NCBI GenBank assembly: GCA_035577985.1
Contig: DATJZY010000185.1
Span: 1 to 38,496 of the forward strand
Direction: 5' to 3'
Origin: Candidatus Eisenbacteria bacterium
GTDB lineage: Bacteria; Desulfobacterota; Binatia; DP-6
DNA: 38,496 bases
In this document: one piece after another, positions 7,032-14,597 of the stretch
Layout of the letters: every line of letters starts with the position of its first letter
Position numbering within the stretch: the stretch's first letter is position 1
Program-made: the position numbers and the translations under genes
Notes under the pieces: model-generated
Told to the model about the DNA's origin: nothing
Database searches by the model: none
Seen by the model: the letters and a program-made list of their open reading frames with translations, nothing else

Positions 7032-9174
7032 CACGCGGCGCCGTCGTACGCGGCGCGCGCTGTGGATGCGGCGGCGGCGTCGAGCTCGCCAGCACCGTGA
7101 CCGTCTGCTCCCAGCGCAGCGGCGTCTGGAGTGCGGGATCTACCGGCACGAAATCGCCCTGCGCGGCGGTGGCGACGACGCGATACCGTCCCGGCCACCG
7201 CGGGGGACGGAGCCAGGTGGCAAACGACTTTTCGGCGCCGACGCCGACGTCGCCCGGAACGGCGACCCAAAGCTCGTCGTGTCGAGCGCCGTCGCCCGAG
7301 ACGGGCTCCCATACGACGTGGACAGCGAGGCGATCGCGAGCGGCCTTCGCGGTCGCCGGCCAAGGAACAGCGCCGTGGTTCACGAGCACGATCGTCACCG
7401 GTACCTCGACGGTGGCCACCATGATCTCGGGGAGCAGATCGACGCGCAGGCTGCCTTCGATGCGGTCGAGGTGCCGAATCGGGTTTCCGTCCAGAGTCAC
7501 GTCGTCTCGCGCCCTGCGGTTCGCGCAAGCAGAAGGCGTGGGATCGACCACCTCGAAGAGACGATCCATCCCACCTCCGCCGTCAGGGAAGATCTCGCGC
7601 AAGCGAAGCCCGGGAAGCGTGCCCCATGCGGCGTCCCGGGTGCGTGGGTCCGGGTGCGCGATCAGCCACTTGACGCCGGTGCAGCCGACGAGGAGTCGCA
7701 GCGCGTCGGGGCTCGGCATCTGAGTCCAATAGCGCTTGAGGAGCCAGCTGAGGAGCGGCCCGTAGCCGGTCGAGCCGTTCAGGATCGGCGCCCAGTGGTA
7801 GATGCTGAAGTAGGTCGCGAATCCTTCGACGGTCCCCTCGGTGTAGCGAACGGGAAGCTCGAGCACGGGGGCGCCTCCGCCGTTCTTCACGAGCCACCGG
7901 TACACTTCCGGAATGGTGTCGCCGGTCGGGATCGGAACAAGGTTGGGCCGCCTCCCCAGCCAGGTGGGTGCTTGCAGCATGGCCGCGATCGCGATGACGA
8001 GGGCGGCAATCAGGCGCAAGCGACGGTCGTGCGTCCCACGCCGGATGCCCTCGGCCACGGCGAGTCCGGCAAGCCCGCTCGCCGCGAAGCTCAGCAGGAC
8101 GCCGAAACGATACGTGAATCGAATGCCTCCGAAGCCCGGGAGCCATGCCGCAATCGTGTCATGGATCACCAGGCGGCCGCCGAAGAATCCGCCTGGGCCG
8201 GGTGCGAGCACCAGGGCCGCGACGCCGGCGAAGACCAAACCGAGAGTACGGGCGCGCCACGTGCGATCGGGCCAACGCTCCGCGGACCAGAACGGAAGAC
8301 AGCCGGCGAGCAGCAGCGTTCCGAATCCCGCCCAGCCCCACGCGAGGGGCCACGGTGCGCCGACGGATCGCGCGAAGGCACGGAATGGCTCCGTCTCTTG
8401 GAGCGGCATGCCGAACGCCTCCTGGCGGGGCCACCAGAGATACGGGAGCGTCACGGGTGCCACGAGGACGATGGCGGCGACGAGGACGCTCATCGCCCCC
8501 ACGAGTGGGCGAACGCGGCCGCGTACCCCGAACACGACAAGATCGGCCGACACGAGCCCCGCCGCGAGCGCGAACGCGACGTACCCGAGGTAGTAGGAGC
8601 ACGCGACCTGCATGGCGAGGGCACCGGCGCCGAGGACGACGCTGCGCCGGGTCGGCGCCCGCAGAACCTCATCGAGGAACAACGCGACGAGCGGCAAGTA
8701 GGGCGTGACGAGGATGTGGGGACCTACCGCCCACATGTTGAGCCGCCACGGCGCCGCCGTGAACGCGATGCCGGCCACGTAGGCGGCGCCCTCCCTGTCG
8801 GTCCACCGCCGGACGAGCACGTGCATGGCGAGGCCGGAGAGTGCAACGCTCGCGAGAAGGTGCAGGTTGAAGGCCAGGATCGGGTTGCCCGTCACGGCCC
8901 ATACGGGCGCGAAGGTCGGCAGCGTGCCGAGCGCGTGCTCGGAGCCGAGGATCGCGTGCCCGCTCGGGTAGAACGTGTTGCCCTCGAGGAGCTGCGTCGG
9001 GTGGGTGGCGAGCGCGTGGGCTCCCCACGTGGTCGCCCACACGATGATGAACACGTCGGAGAGCGAGGTGGGGACGGCGAACAACGCCGACGAGAGGGTA
9101 CGCGGCAGGGGCCACGCCAGCGCCGTCGCGATCGCCGAATACGTCGCGAGCGGGATGATCCAGAGCCGCGCCAC
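6964..9174 (-). CDS. GT-C-like multi-pass membrane protein with C-terminal beta-sandwich tail
   Basis: 736 residues. After the first helix the outer loop carries Asp40-x5-Trp46-x3-Trp50 and, further on, NTFYP (66-70), the same signature and spacing as the proteins at 21790-23874 and 27597-29282. About ten hydrophobic segments reach residue 410. A later shared block reads PVLELP...Y...H...LNGSTGYGP. The tail (about 590-695) looks like an Ig-type beta-sandwich: NHGAVPWPA, then PRWPGRYRV near its end. The GTG start at 9174 follows the TAG of the GT9 gene with no gap, so translation is likely coupled. Probably transfers a sugar from a polyprenyl carrier on the outer membrane face; this is inferred from architecture, and no substrate is known. 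Confidence 0.75.
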   Translation of the reverse strand: MARLWIIPLATYSAIATALAWPLPRTLSSALFAVPTSLSDVFIIVWATTWGAHALATHPTQLLEGNTFYPSGHAILGSEHALGTLPTFAPVWAVTGNPILAFNLHLLASVALSGLAMHVLVRRWTDREGAAYVAGIAFTAAPWRLNMWAVGPHILVTPYLPLVALFLDEVLRAPTRRSVVLGAGALAMQVACSYYLGYVAFALAAGLVSADLVVFGVRGRVRPLVGAMSVLVAAIVLVAPVTLPYLWWPRQEAFGMPLQETEPFRAFARSVGAPWPLAWGWAGFGTLLLAGCLPFWSAERWPDRTWRARTLGLVFAGVAALVLAPGPGGFFGGRLVIHDTIAAWLPGFGGIRFTYRFGVLLSFAASGLAGLAVAEGIRRGTHDRRLRLIAALVIAIAAMLQAPTWLGRRPNLVPIPTGDTIPEVYRWLVKNGGGAPVLELPVRYTEGTVEGFATYFSIYHWAPILNGSTGYGPLLSWLLKRYWTQMPSPDALRLLVGCTGVKWLIAHPDPRTRDAAWGTLPGLRLREIFPDGGGGMDRLFEVVDPTPSACANRRARDDVTLDGNPIRHLDRIEGSLRVDLLPEIMVATVEVPVTIVLVNHGAVPWPATAKAARDRLAVHVVWEPVSGDGARHDELWVAVPGDVGVGAEKSFATWLRPPRWPGRYRVVATAAQGDFVPVDPALQTPLRWEQTVTVLASSTPPPHPQRAPRTTAPRVSSTVSDRVWYRRRSWPSRPVS

Positions 9175-10443
9175 CTACGCGGCGCGCGCGTCGCGCGCGC
9201 GGCCGGCGAGCCACTCGCGGTGCGTCGCGCGCTCGCCGAGATACTGCGCGGTGATCGCCTCGAGGACCGCGTCGGGCGTGATGCCGCGCATGCACACGTT
9301 GTCGAGGCAGCGGCTCACCTTGAGGTTGTAGTTGGTGAGGCACGGGCTGCAGTAGAGGTCGCGGTAGAAGACGAGGTTCCGCTCGCCGCGCGGGCCGTAG
9401 TGGAGCGGCGCGGTGGGGCCGAAGATCGCCACCACCGGCGTCCCCATGAGCGCCGCGACGTGCATGACCGAGGTGTCGTTGGAGACCACGAAGTGGCAGT
9501 GATCGACCAGGGCCGCGAGCTCGGTCACGTTGAACTGGTCGCACGCGTCGATCGCGGGGCGCCGCATGCGACGCCGCGCCTCGGCGATGAGATCGCGCTC
9601 CTCGGCGCCCTGACCCGTGAAGACGACGGCGGCGCCGTGCCGCTCGGCGAGCGCGTCGGCCAGCGCGGCGAAGTTGGCCGGGTCCCAGCGCTTCAGCGCT
9701 ACGCGGTAGAAGTTCATGCCGATCCCGAGGTGGATCGCGACGATCGGGAAATGATCGGGTGCGACGCCCGCCTTGGCGAGGAAGTCGCGCGCCTTCGCCC
9801 GCTCCGCGTCGGCGAGCGGGAGGCGGCACTCCGGCAGCGGCCCGGTGACGCCGAGCGGACGCGTGAGCCGCGCAAAGATGGCCGACATATGGTCGCTGTC
9901 CGTGTAGACGACCCGTCGCGTGTACGTGAAGCCGCGCCGCTGTCCGTCGGTGTTGAAGCCGATGCGCTCGCGCGCGCCCGACAGGAAGGCGATGATGCTC
10001 GAGATCTTCACGAACTGCTCGAAGTCGAGCACCGTGTCGTAGCGACGCGCCCGCACGTTGAGGAACGCCGCCCAGAGCGTGGAGAGGAAGCGTCCCAGGC
10101 TCGCGGTATCGACCGCGTAGGCCGCGGTGACCACGCCGCTGCGCTCGAGGAGCGCCACGTTGCCCGGCATGGTGAGGAAGTCGATCTCGACGCCGGGCCA
10201 GCGCCGCCGAACCGCCTCGAGCACCGGGATCAGCATGACGGCGTTGCCGAGCCCGTAGAACTTCATGCACAGGATGCGGCGCGGCTCGATCGGCGGCTCG
10301 CCGAGCCCCGGCGGCGTCGTCGACGACAGGGCACGGATCGCCCGGCCGTGCCAGGGACGCGTCGCGCGCTCCCAGGCGAAGAGGACGAGGCAGATCACCA
10401 GCCCCACCCACTTGTCGATGTAGCGCGCGAGGTTGAGATCCAT
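9175..10443 (-). CDS. GT9 family glycosyltransferase (heptosyltransferase fold)
   Basis: 422 residues from ATG 10443. A short hydrophobic stretch (13-23) may anchor it to the inner membrane. The N-domain begins with KFYGLGNAV (61-69). The C-domain has the family signature SNDTSVMHVAA (321-331) with Asp323 and His328, followed by TPVVAIFGPT. Four Cys near the C-terminus are spaced C365-x2-C368-x10-C379-x4-C384, as in some ADP-heptose:LPS transferases, and may bind metal. GT9 enzymes normally add heptose to lipopolysaccharide core; the sugar here is not proven. It is the middle gene of a three-gene operon (radical SAM upstream by 41 bases, membrane GT directly downstream). A weak AAGG lies just before the ATG. 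Confidence 0.9.
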   Translation of the reverse strand: MDLNLARYIDKWVGLVICLVLFAWERATRPWHGRAIRALSSTTPPGLGEPPIEPRRILCMKFYGLGNAVMLIPVLEAVRRRWPGVEIDFLTMPGNVALLERSGVVTAAYAVDTASLGRFLSTLWAAFLNVRARRYDTVLDFEQFVKISSIIAFLSGARERIGFNTDGQRRGFTYTRRVVYTDSDHMSAIFARLTRPLGVTGPLPECRLPLADAERAKARDFLAKAGVAPDHFPIVAIHLGIGMNFYRVALKRWDPANFAALADALAERHGAAVVFTGQGAEERDLIAEARRRMRRPAIDACDQFNVTELAALVDHCHFVVSNDTSVMHVAALMGTPVVAIFGPTAPLHYGPRGERNLVFYRDLYCSPCLTNYNLKVSRCLDNVCMRGITPDAVLEAITAQYLGERATHREWLAGRARDARAA

Positions 10444-10484
10444 GGCGCCTTGCCGCGCGCCGGGAACGGCCCGCGCGCGCGACC

Positions 10485-12056
10485 CTAGTACGGGTTTACC
10501 TCGCCCAATGCGAGCGACGGCTCGCGCCGCCAGTTCCTCAAGACGCGTCGCTTCATCTCGATCAGCGACTTGTCGAGCCGCGACTCTTGCCGCTCCGTCA
10601 CGAGGGCGCGGATCAGACGGAAGACGCGGATCGGACGCACCGCCCACGAGATGAGGAAGAACGTGGCGAGCGCCGCGATCCGCATGCGGTCGAGGCCGCG
10701 ACCCGAGATGTTCTCGCAGAAGCTCTCGGCTTCCTGCGTCGCGCCGGGCAGGTTCTCGGACGTGGTCGCGAGGCGGCGGTAGTAGACGTCGTCGAGCGGC
10801 TTCGCGATGCGGCCCTTCTTCTGGAGGTCGCGGAAGAGCTCCGAGCCGGGGTAGGGGCGGAAGGGCGCGATCGAGATGTCGTGCACGCCGACGATCGCCA
10901 TCTTGGCGAGGAACCCGAACGTCGGCCACAGCGAGCGGTACGTGTCCTCGGGGAAGCCGAAGATGAAGTTCGCCTTGACGTTGCAGCCCGCCTTCACCGC
11001 CGAGCGCATCGACTGGAGCATGCGCCCGGTCTTGATCTTCTTCTTGATGCGGACGAGGATCTCGTCGGTGCCGCTCTCGGGCGCGTAGGTGATGTTCGTG
11101 CACCCGGACTTCACCAGCAGCGGCAGCACCTCGTCGTCGAGCGCCTCGGAGCGCGTGCCCGACGGGAGCTGCCAGGTGATCTTCAGGTTCTCCTCGATGA
11201 GGAGGGTCGCGAACTCGATCACCCACTCGCGCCGGATGATCGCGGTCAGGTCCTGGAAGTCGAAGTTCGTCGCCTGGTAGGCCGCCATGTAGTGCTTGAT
11301 CTCGGCGAGCACGTCCTGCGGCGAGCGCGCCACCCAGCGCGTCGTCCACATGGTCGGGCTCGAGCAGAACGTGCACTGGTAGGGGCAGCCGCGGGTCGCG
11401 TTCATGGGCATGTTGCGCCCGCGATCGACGCCCCAGCCGTGACCGCCCGAGAGGTAGTTCTCGATCGGGACCAGGTCCCACGCCGGCCACGGGAGCTGGT
11501 CGATGTCCTTCTCGCGCACCATGGCGCCCGTCTTCGTGGCCTCGCCGTTCGGACCGCGGTGGTAGCAGCCGGCGATCTGCGACAGCGGGCGCGTGCCCTG
11601 GAGATGCTCGACGAGGTCGCAGATCACGCGATCGCCCTCGCCCGTCAGGATGTAGTCGAGCGGGGAATCCTGCAGCGCGCCCTCGGGCTCGGCGGCGAAG
11701 TGCTCGCCGCCGGCGACCAGCGCGGCCTTGGGGAAGCGCGCGCGCACCTTCTTGATCAGCTCGCGCGCTTCGAGCCAGTCCTGCGAGAACATGAGGCTGA
11801 AGCCGATCAGCTCGCTGTCCTCGGGAATGCGCTCCAGGATCTCGTCGTCGGAGAGGCCGCGGCGAACCGTCTTCGCGTCCTCGCCGATCGGCGTCAGGCG
11901 CTCGATCGCCTCGCCGGTCGGGTCGATCGCGCTCACCTCGTGCCCGGCCTTCTGGAGGCTCCCCGCGACGTAGCACAGCCCGATCGGGGGGACGGCGTAG
12001 GCCGCCGAGACGTAGATGTTGAGCGTCTGCGGGCAGCGGATGAGGGTACACTTCAT
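10485..12056 (-). CDS. B12-binding-domain radical SAM protein
   Basis: 523 residues from ATG 12056; an ATG 30 bases upstream would add an Arg-rich stretch (RPAARRRRP) and is less likely. The N-terminal Rossmann-like domain (about 1-150) matches cobalamin-binding domains of radical SAM enzymes but has no DxHxxG: the usual place reads IDPTGEA (44-50). The [4Fe-4S] motif is C224-x3-C228-x2-C231 (RGCPYQCTFC). A hydrophobic stretch near 455-480 may touch the membrane. Relatives include methylases and ring-forming enzymes of lipids, antibiotics and tetrapyrroles; the reaction here is unknown. As first gene of an operon with two glycosyltransferases it may modify a sugar or lipid of the same product. 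Confidence 0.88.
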   Translation of the reverse strand: MKCTLIRCPQTLNIYVSAAYAVPPIGLCYVAGSLQKAGHEVSAIDPTGEAIERLTPIGEDAKTVRRGLSDDEILERIPEDSELIGFSLMFSQDWLEARELIKKVRARFPKAALVAGGEHFAAEPEGALQDSPLDYILTGEGDRVICDLVEHLQGTRPLSQIAGCYHRGPNGEATKTGAMVREKDIDQLPWPAWDLVPIENYLSGGHGWGVDRGRNMPMNATRGCPYQCTFCSSPTMWTTRWVARSPQDVLAEIKHYMAAYQATNFDFQDLTAIIRREWVIEFATLLIEENLKITWQLPSGTRSEALDDEVLPLLVKSGCTNITYAPESGTDEILVRIKKKIKTGRMLQSMRSAVKAGCNVKANFIFGFPEDTYRSLWPTFGFLAKMAIVGVHDISIAPFRPYPGSELFRDLQKKGRIAKPLDDVYYRRLATTSENLPGATQEAESFCENISGRGLDRMRIAALATFFLISWAVRPIRVFRLIRALVTERQESRLDKSLIEMKRRVLRNWRREPSLALGEVNPY

Positions 12057-12113
12057 GGGACGTCGTCGTCTGGCCGCCGGGCGCATGGGGAACCGGCGCT
12101 GGGACCACCAATT

Positions 12114-12143
12114 CTCTTAGCTGCACCCGCGCGGAATCGTCAA
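12114..12143 (-). promoter_or_regulatory. candidate promoter for the radical SAM/GT9/GT-C operon
   Basis: On the minus strand, TTGACG (12138-12143), 18 nt, then TAAGAG (12114-12119). Transcription would start near 12107, leaving about 50 nt of leader before the ATG at 12056. It faces the plus-strand promoter at 12202-12230 across about 58 bases. Confidence 0.35.
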
Positions 12144-12160
12144 CCACAGATCGGGTCGAG

Positions 12161-12181
12161 CAGTGCCGACGCAGTGGCACT
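12161..12181. repeat. small repeat between two divergent promoters
   Basis: AGTGCC (12162-12167) and GGCACT (12176-12181) form a 6-bp inverted repeat with an 8-nt gap. CAGTG is also repeated directly at 12161 and 12172, 11 bases (one helix turn) apart. It sits between the two facing -35 boxes, where an operator could act on both directions. Short enough to be chance. Confidence 0.25.
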
Positions 12182-12201
12182 TGCGCCCCGCCATTGTCGC
12201 C

Positions 12202-12230
12202 TTGACCGGTCGCATGGGGCCCGATACCTG
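12202..12230 (+). promoter_or_regulatory. candidate promoter, leaderless type
   Basis: TTGACC (12202-12207), a 17-nt spacer, then TACCTG (12225-12230). Transcription would start at about 12237, three bases before the GTG at 12240. This supports 12240 over the later GTGs at 12243 and 12255. Confidence 0.4.
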
Positions 12231-12239
12231 CGCCATGGC

Positions 12240-13664
12240 GTGGTGGCTCAACGTGTGATCAGGCGCAGCCCGCGGTGGGCCTCCTGCACCGGCCCGGGCG
12301 CGCTCCTCTGCACCGTTCTCGCCCTGTATGTCGCGCTCCATCTCCTCGAGCCGCGGCTGTCCATCACCTGGTCCTACGCCCATCTCTGGCGGACGCCCGC
12401 CCTCGGGTGGCTCGGCGTCGTCCTCACCTTGGCCCTTCCGCCGGCGACCCTTGCCGTGTGGCGCCACCCCGCGCTGGCGAAGCCCCTCAGCGCTCTCCCC
12501 ACATGGCAGGTGGTCGCCACGGCGGCGTGTCTGCTTGGCGCCCTCGGATACGCGAGCCTACGCCATCCTTCGCATCCCACCACCATCGACCCGCCGCTAT
12601 ACGTGATCGCGATCAGCAGGGGCGAGGTCAACGCGCGCCACATGCTCACGACCTGGTCCCTCGGTCGCCTCGCGGGCGCGCTGCGACCGTGGATGGCTCC
12701 GGCTTCAGTCATTCTGCTGATGAGCGCCGTCTACGGTACCGTGACCTACCTCGCGCTCGCTGCCAGCGCGCGCCGACTGGTGCGGACGCGCGGCGAGGCG
12801 CTGGCGCTCACGCTCCTTTCCTGCTCGGCATTCGGCGTCGTGCAAATGTCCTTCGGGGTGAGCAACAGTCGATCGGTGGCGCTCGCCATCGTGAGCGTGT
12901 TCTGCTGGACGGCTTTTCGCGCGCTCGATCGAGCGGGAAGCGCCATGTGGCCCTTCGTCATCGGGATCTCGGGCCCCTTCTGGTACAATGGGCTCATCCT
13001 CGTTGCGCCCTCGGTTGTGGTGTTGGCGGCGGAGCTACTGCGTCGCCCTGGGGGTCGCCGCCAGGTCGTCGTCGGAATCGTCGCCGGCCTCGCGTGTGCA
13101 GGGCTCGCCACCGTACCGGTGTACGGCGCCCCCTTCGCATGGGCGACGTTTCTGCGGGACGCGCACGCTGCAAGCAGCTGCGAGCTCGGCGTGTCGCCCA
13201 CGAGCTGCCTGCTGCCGCCGAGCTACATCTTCACGGCCCGACATGCGCTCGAGGTCCTCAACGTCTGGGTGCTGACCGATGGGGTAGGCCTCTTGCTCAT
13301 TGCAGTCACGGGAACGTGGCTGGCCGCGCGGCTCGTCACGCGCAGGGAGTGGGACCCGAAGGCGGCGATCCTAGCCCCGATAGTCGCTGGCGCGCTCGCG
13401 TTCAGCATGGCCATGGACAACCTGTTCGGCAACTTCGCCAACTGGGACGTCTTCAGCTACGGCGCCGCCGCGACCGGCCTGCTCGGCGGCTACGCGTTCG
13501 TCACCTGGGGGCGTGAATGCCGGACGACCTTTCGCCTCGTCCTCGGCCTCGCACTCGCGGCCGCCGGCGTGCACCTGTTGGCGCGCCTGAACGCGATGCA
13601 CCTCGACCTACAGTTTCACATCGCCGAGTCGCCGCCACCAGGAACGCCCCTCGTCAACCACTAG
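12240..13664 (+). CDS. multi-pass membrane protein of unknown function (possible GT-C)
   Basis: 474 residues from GTG 12240. GTG 12255, with GGTGG nine bases ahead, is the main alternative and would lose five residues. Roughly ten hydrophobic segments fill residues 20-460. A polar loop after the third helix reads HPTTIDPPLY and then RHMLTTWSLGRLAG, and a late loop has MDNLFGNFANWD. There is no large soluble domain. Aromatic and acidic residues in outer loops are compatible with a lipid-linked sugar transferase, but no family signature is recognised. It is divergent from the radical SAM operon and convergent with the SGNH lipoprotein gene (40 bases apart). The long open frame extending upstream to 10587 is a shadow of the radical SAM gene. 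Confidence 0.7.
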   Translation: MVAQRVIRRSPRWASCTGPGALLCTVLALYVALHLLEPRLSITWSYAHLWRTPALGWLGVVLTLALPPATLAVWRHPALAKPLSALPTWQVVATAACLLGALGYASLRHPSHPTTIDPPLYVIAISRGEVNARHMLTTWSLGRLAGALRPWMAPASVILLMSAVYGTVTYLALAASARRLVRTRGEALALTLLSCSAFGVVQMSFGVSNSRSVALAIVSVFCWTAFRALDRAGSAMWPFVIGISGPFWYNGLILVAPSVVVLAAELLRRPGGRRQVVVGIVAGLACAGLATVPVYGAPFAWATFLRDAHAASSCELGVSPTSCLLPPSYIFTARHALEVLNVWVLTDGVGLLLIAVTGTWLAARLVTRREWDPKAAILAPIVAGALAFSMAMDNLFGNFANWDVFSYGAAATGLLGGYAFVTWGRECRTTFRLVLGLALAAAGVHLLARLNAMHLDLQFHIAESPPPGTPLVNH

Positions 13665-13704
13665 TCGAGCAATCTCCCGACGACGTGGATCACGGCATGA
13701 CATC

Positions 13705-14433
13705 TCACTGCGTCTCCGGCGACGGTGCCGGACCGAGCGCGAACGGCGAGAGCCCCGCGAGGCTCACCAGCGCTCTCCTCGCGGCCTCAGTTCGCCGTGC
13801 CTGCGCGGCGCCCGTCACGTGAATGCCGTCGACGGCGAAATCCCGGCTGGTCATTCCGCTCGCGAAGTCGATGATCGCTCCGGCCGGGAACTCGGCGCGG
13901 ATGCGCGCGTCGATCTCGTCCAGCTCGGCGTTCCATCCGGTCACGGTCGCGCTCGTACCGGGCGGCAGGATCGGCGGCCCGAGGGCGATCAGCGGGACGG
14001 CGCCGGACCCCTCGACCGTGCGCGCGAGCGCGTGCAGGGCGGCGAGCGTGGCCTCGACCGTACAGCCGAGGATCACGTCATTGGTGACGAAGGCCACGAT
14101 GACGACGTCGGGGTGGTCGCCCGCGAGCGCGCGCGCGAGCAGCTCGGCGGCGACGAGCGGCTCGCCCGTACCGTCGGGCGGCCGGCCGGGATCGCACGCC
14201 GTGGCGCCGTTGCGCCCGCGGTTGATGGTGCGCCACGTCGCCGGCGGCAGCGAGGCTCCCAGGCGCTCGCACCAGCCGTCGGCCTCCGGATACAGGATGC
14301 CGCCGCGCGTGTTCGAGTCGCCGAGACAGACGACCGTCACGCGCCCGTCGCCGTCGTGGTCGAGCGACGGAGCGCCGCAGGCGGCGATCGAGAGGGCGGC
14401 GACGAGGATCGGCGCGGCGGCAGGGCGGGTCAT
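13705..14433 (-). CDS. SGNH/GDSL-family lipoprotein
   Basis: 242 residues. A signal peptide ends in a lipobox with Cys19 (SIAAC), so the protein should be a lipoprotein outside the cytoplasm. The SGNH blocks are all present: Ser40 in CLGDSNTRGG, Asn75 near NRGRNGA, Asn118 in VTND, and the Asp202-x2-His205 pair in VDGIH. Between lipid anchor and catalytic core lies DHDGDG (25-30), which resembles a calcium-binding EF-hand or dockerin loop. SGNH enzymes cleave or transfer ester groups such as acetyl or acyl groups; in this setting the target may be an acylated surface glycan. A single gene, divergent from the plus-strand membrane protein. Confidence 0.85.
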   Translation of the reverse strand: MTRPAAAPILVAALSIAACGAPSLDHDGDGRVTVVCLGDSNTRGGILYPEADGWCERLGASLPPATWRTINRGRNGATACDPGRPPDGTGEPLVAAELLARALAGDHPDVVIVAFVTNDVILGCTVEATLAALHALARTVEGSGAVPLIALGPPILPPGTSATVTGWNAELDEIDARIRAEFPAGAIIDFASGMTSRDFAVDGIHVTGAAQARRTEAARRALVSLAGLSPFALGPAPSPETQ

Positions 14434-14464
14434 GGGGCGCCGGTGTGGGCCGCGGCGGCACAGG

Positions 14465-14470
14465 TGTCAA
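14465..14470 (-). promoter_or_regulatory. -35-like box upstream of the SGNH lipoprotein gene
   Basis: Perfect TTGACA on the minus strand, its inner edge 32 bases before the ATG at 14433. The matching -10 position is CACACC, a poor match, so only the -35 half is convincing. Confidence 0.25.
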
Positions 14471-14597
14471 CCGCGGCCCGCGCGGGTGGCGACGTGAGCC
14501 GCCGATTCCCATCGGAGCACGGCGCCGCAGGCGCCGCGCGCACGGGGGCCCTCCGGCGGGGGTTCGCCCCGCGAAGCCCCTGTCAATCGGTGCCGAC

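Noticed and set aside
7066..10488. 1140-codon plus-strand open frame
   Set aside because: It lies opposite the GT9 and GT-C-like genes, is charge-rich and repetitive in composition, and shows no recognisable fold; a GC-bias shadow.
10444..12180. N-terminal extension of the GT9 frame to about 1000 residues
   Set aside because: The extension is out of frame with the radical SAM gene it covers and is Arg/Asp-rich; the GT9 protein starts cleanly at ATG 10443.
10587..12239. Long plus-strand extension ahead of the membrane protein at 12240
   Set aside because: It is antisense to the radical SAM gene, with no motif; the promoter and hydrophobic start place the gene at 12240-12255.
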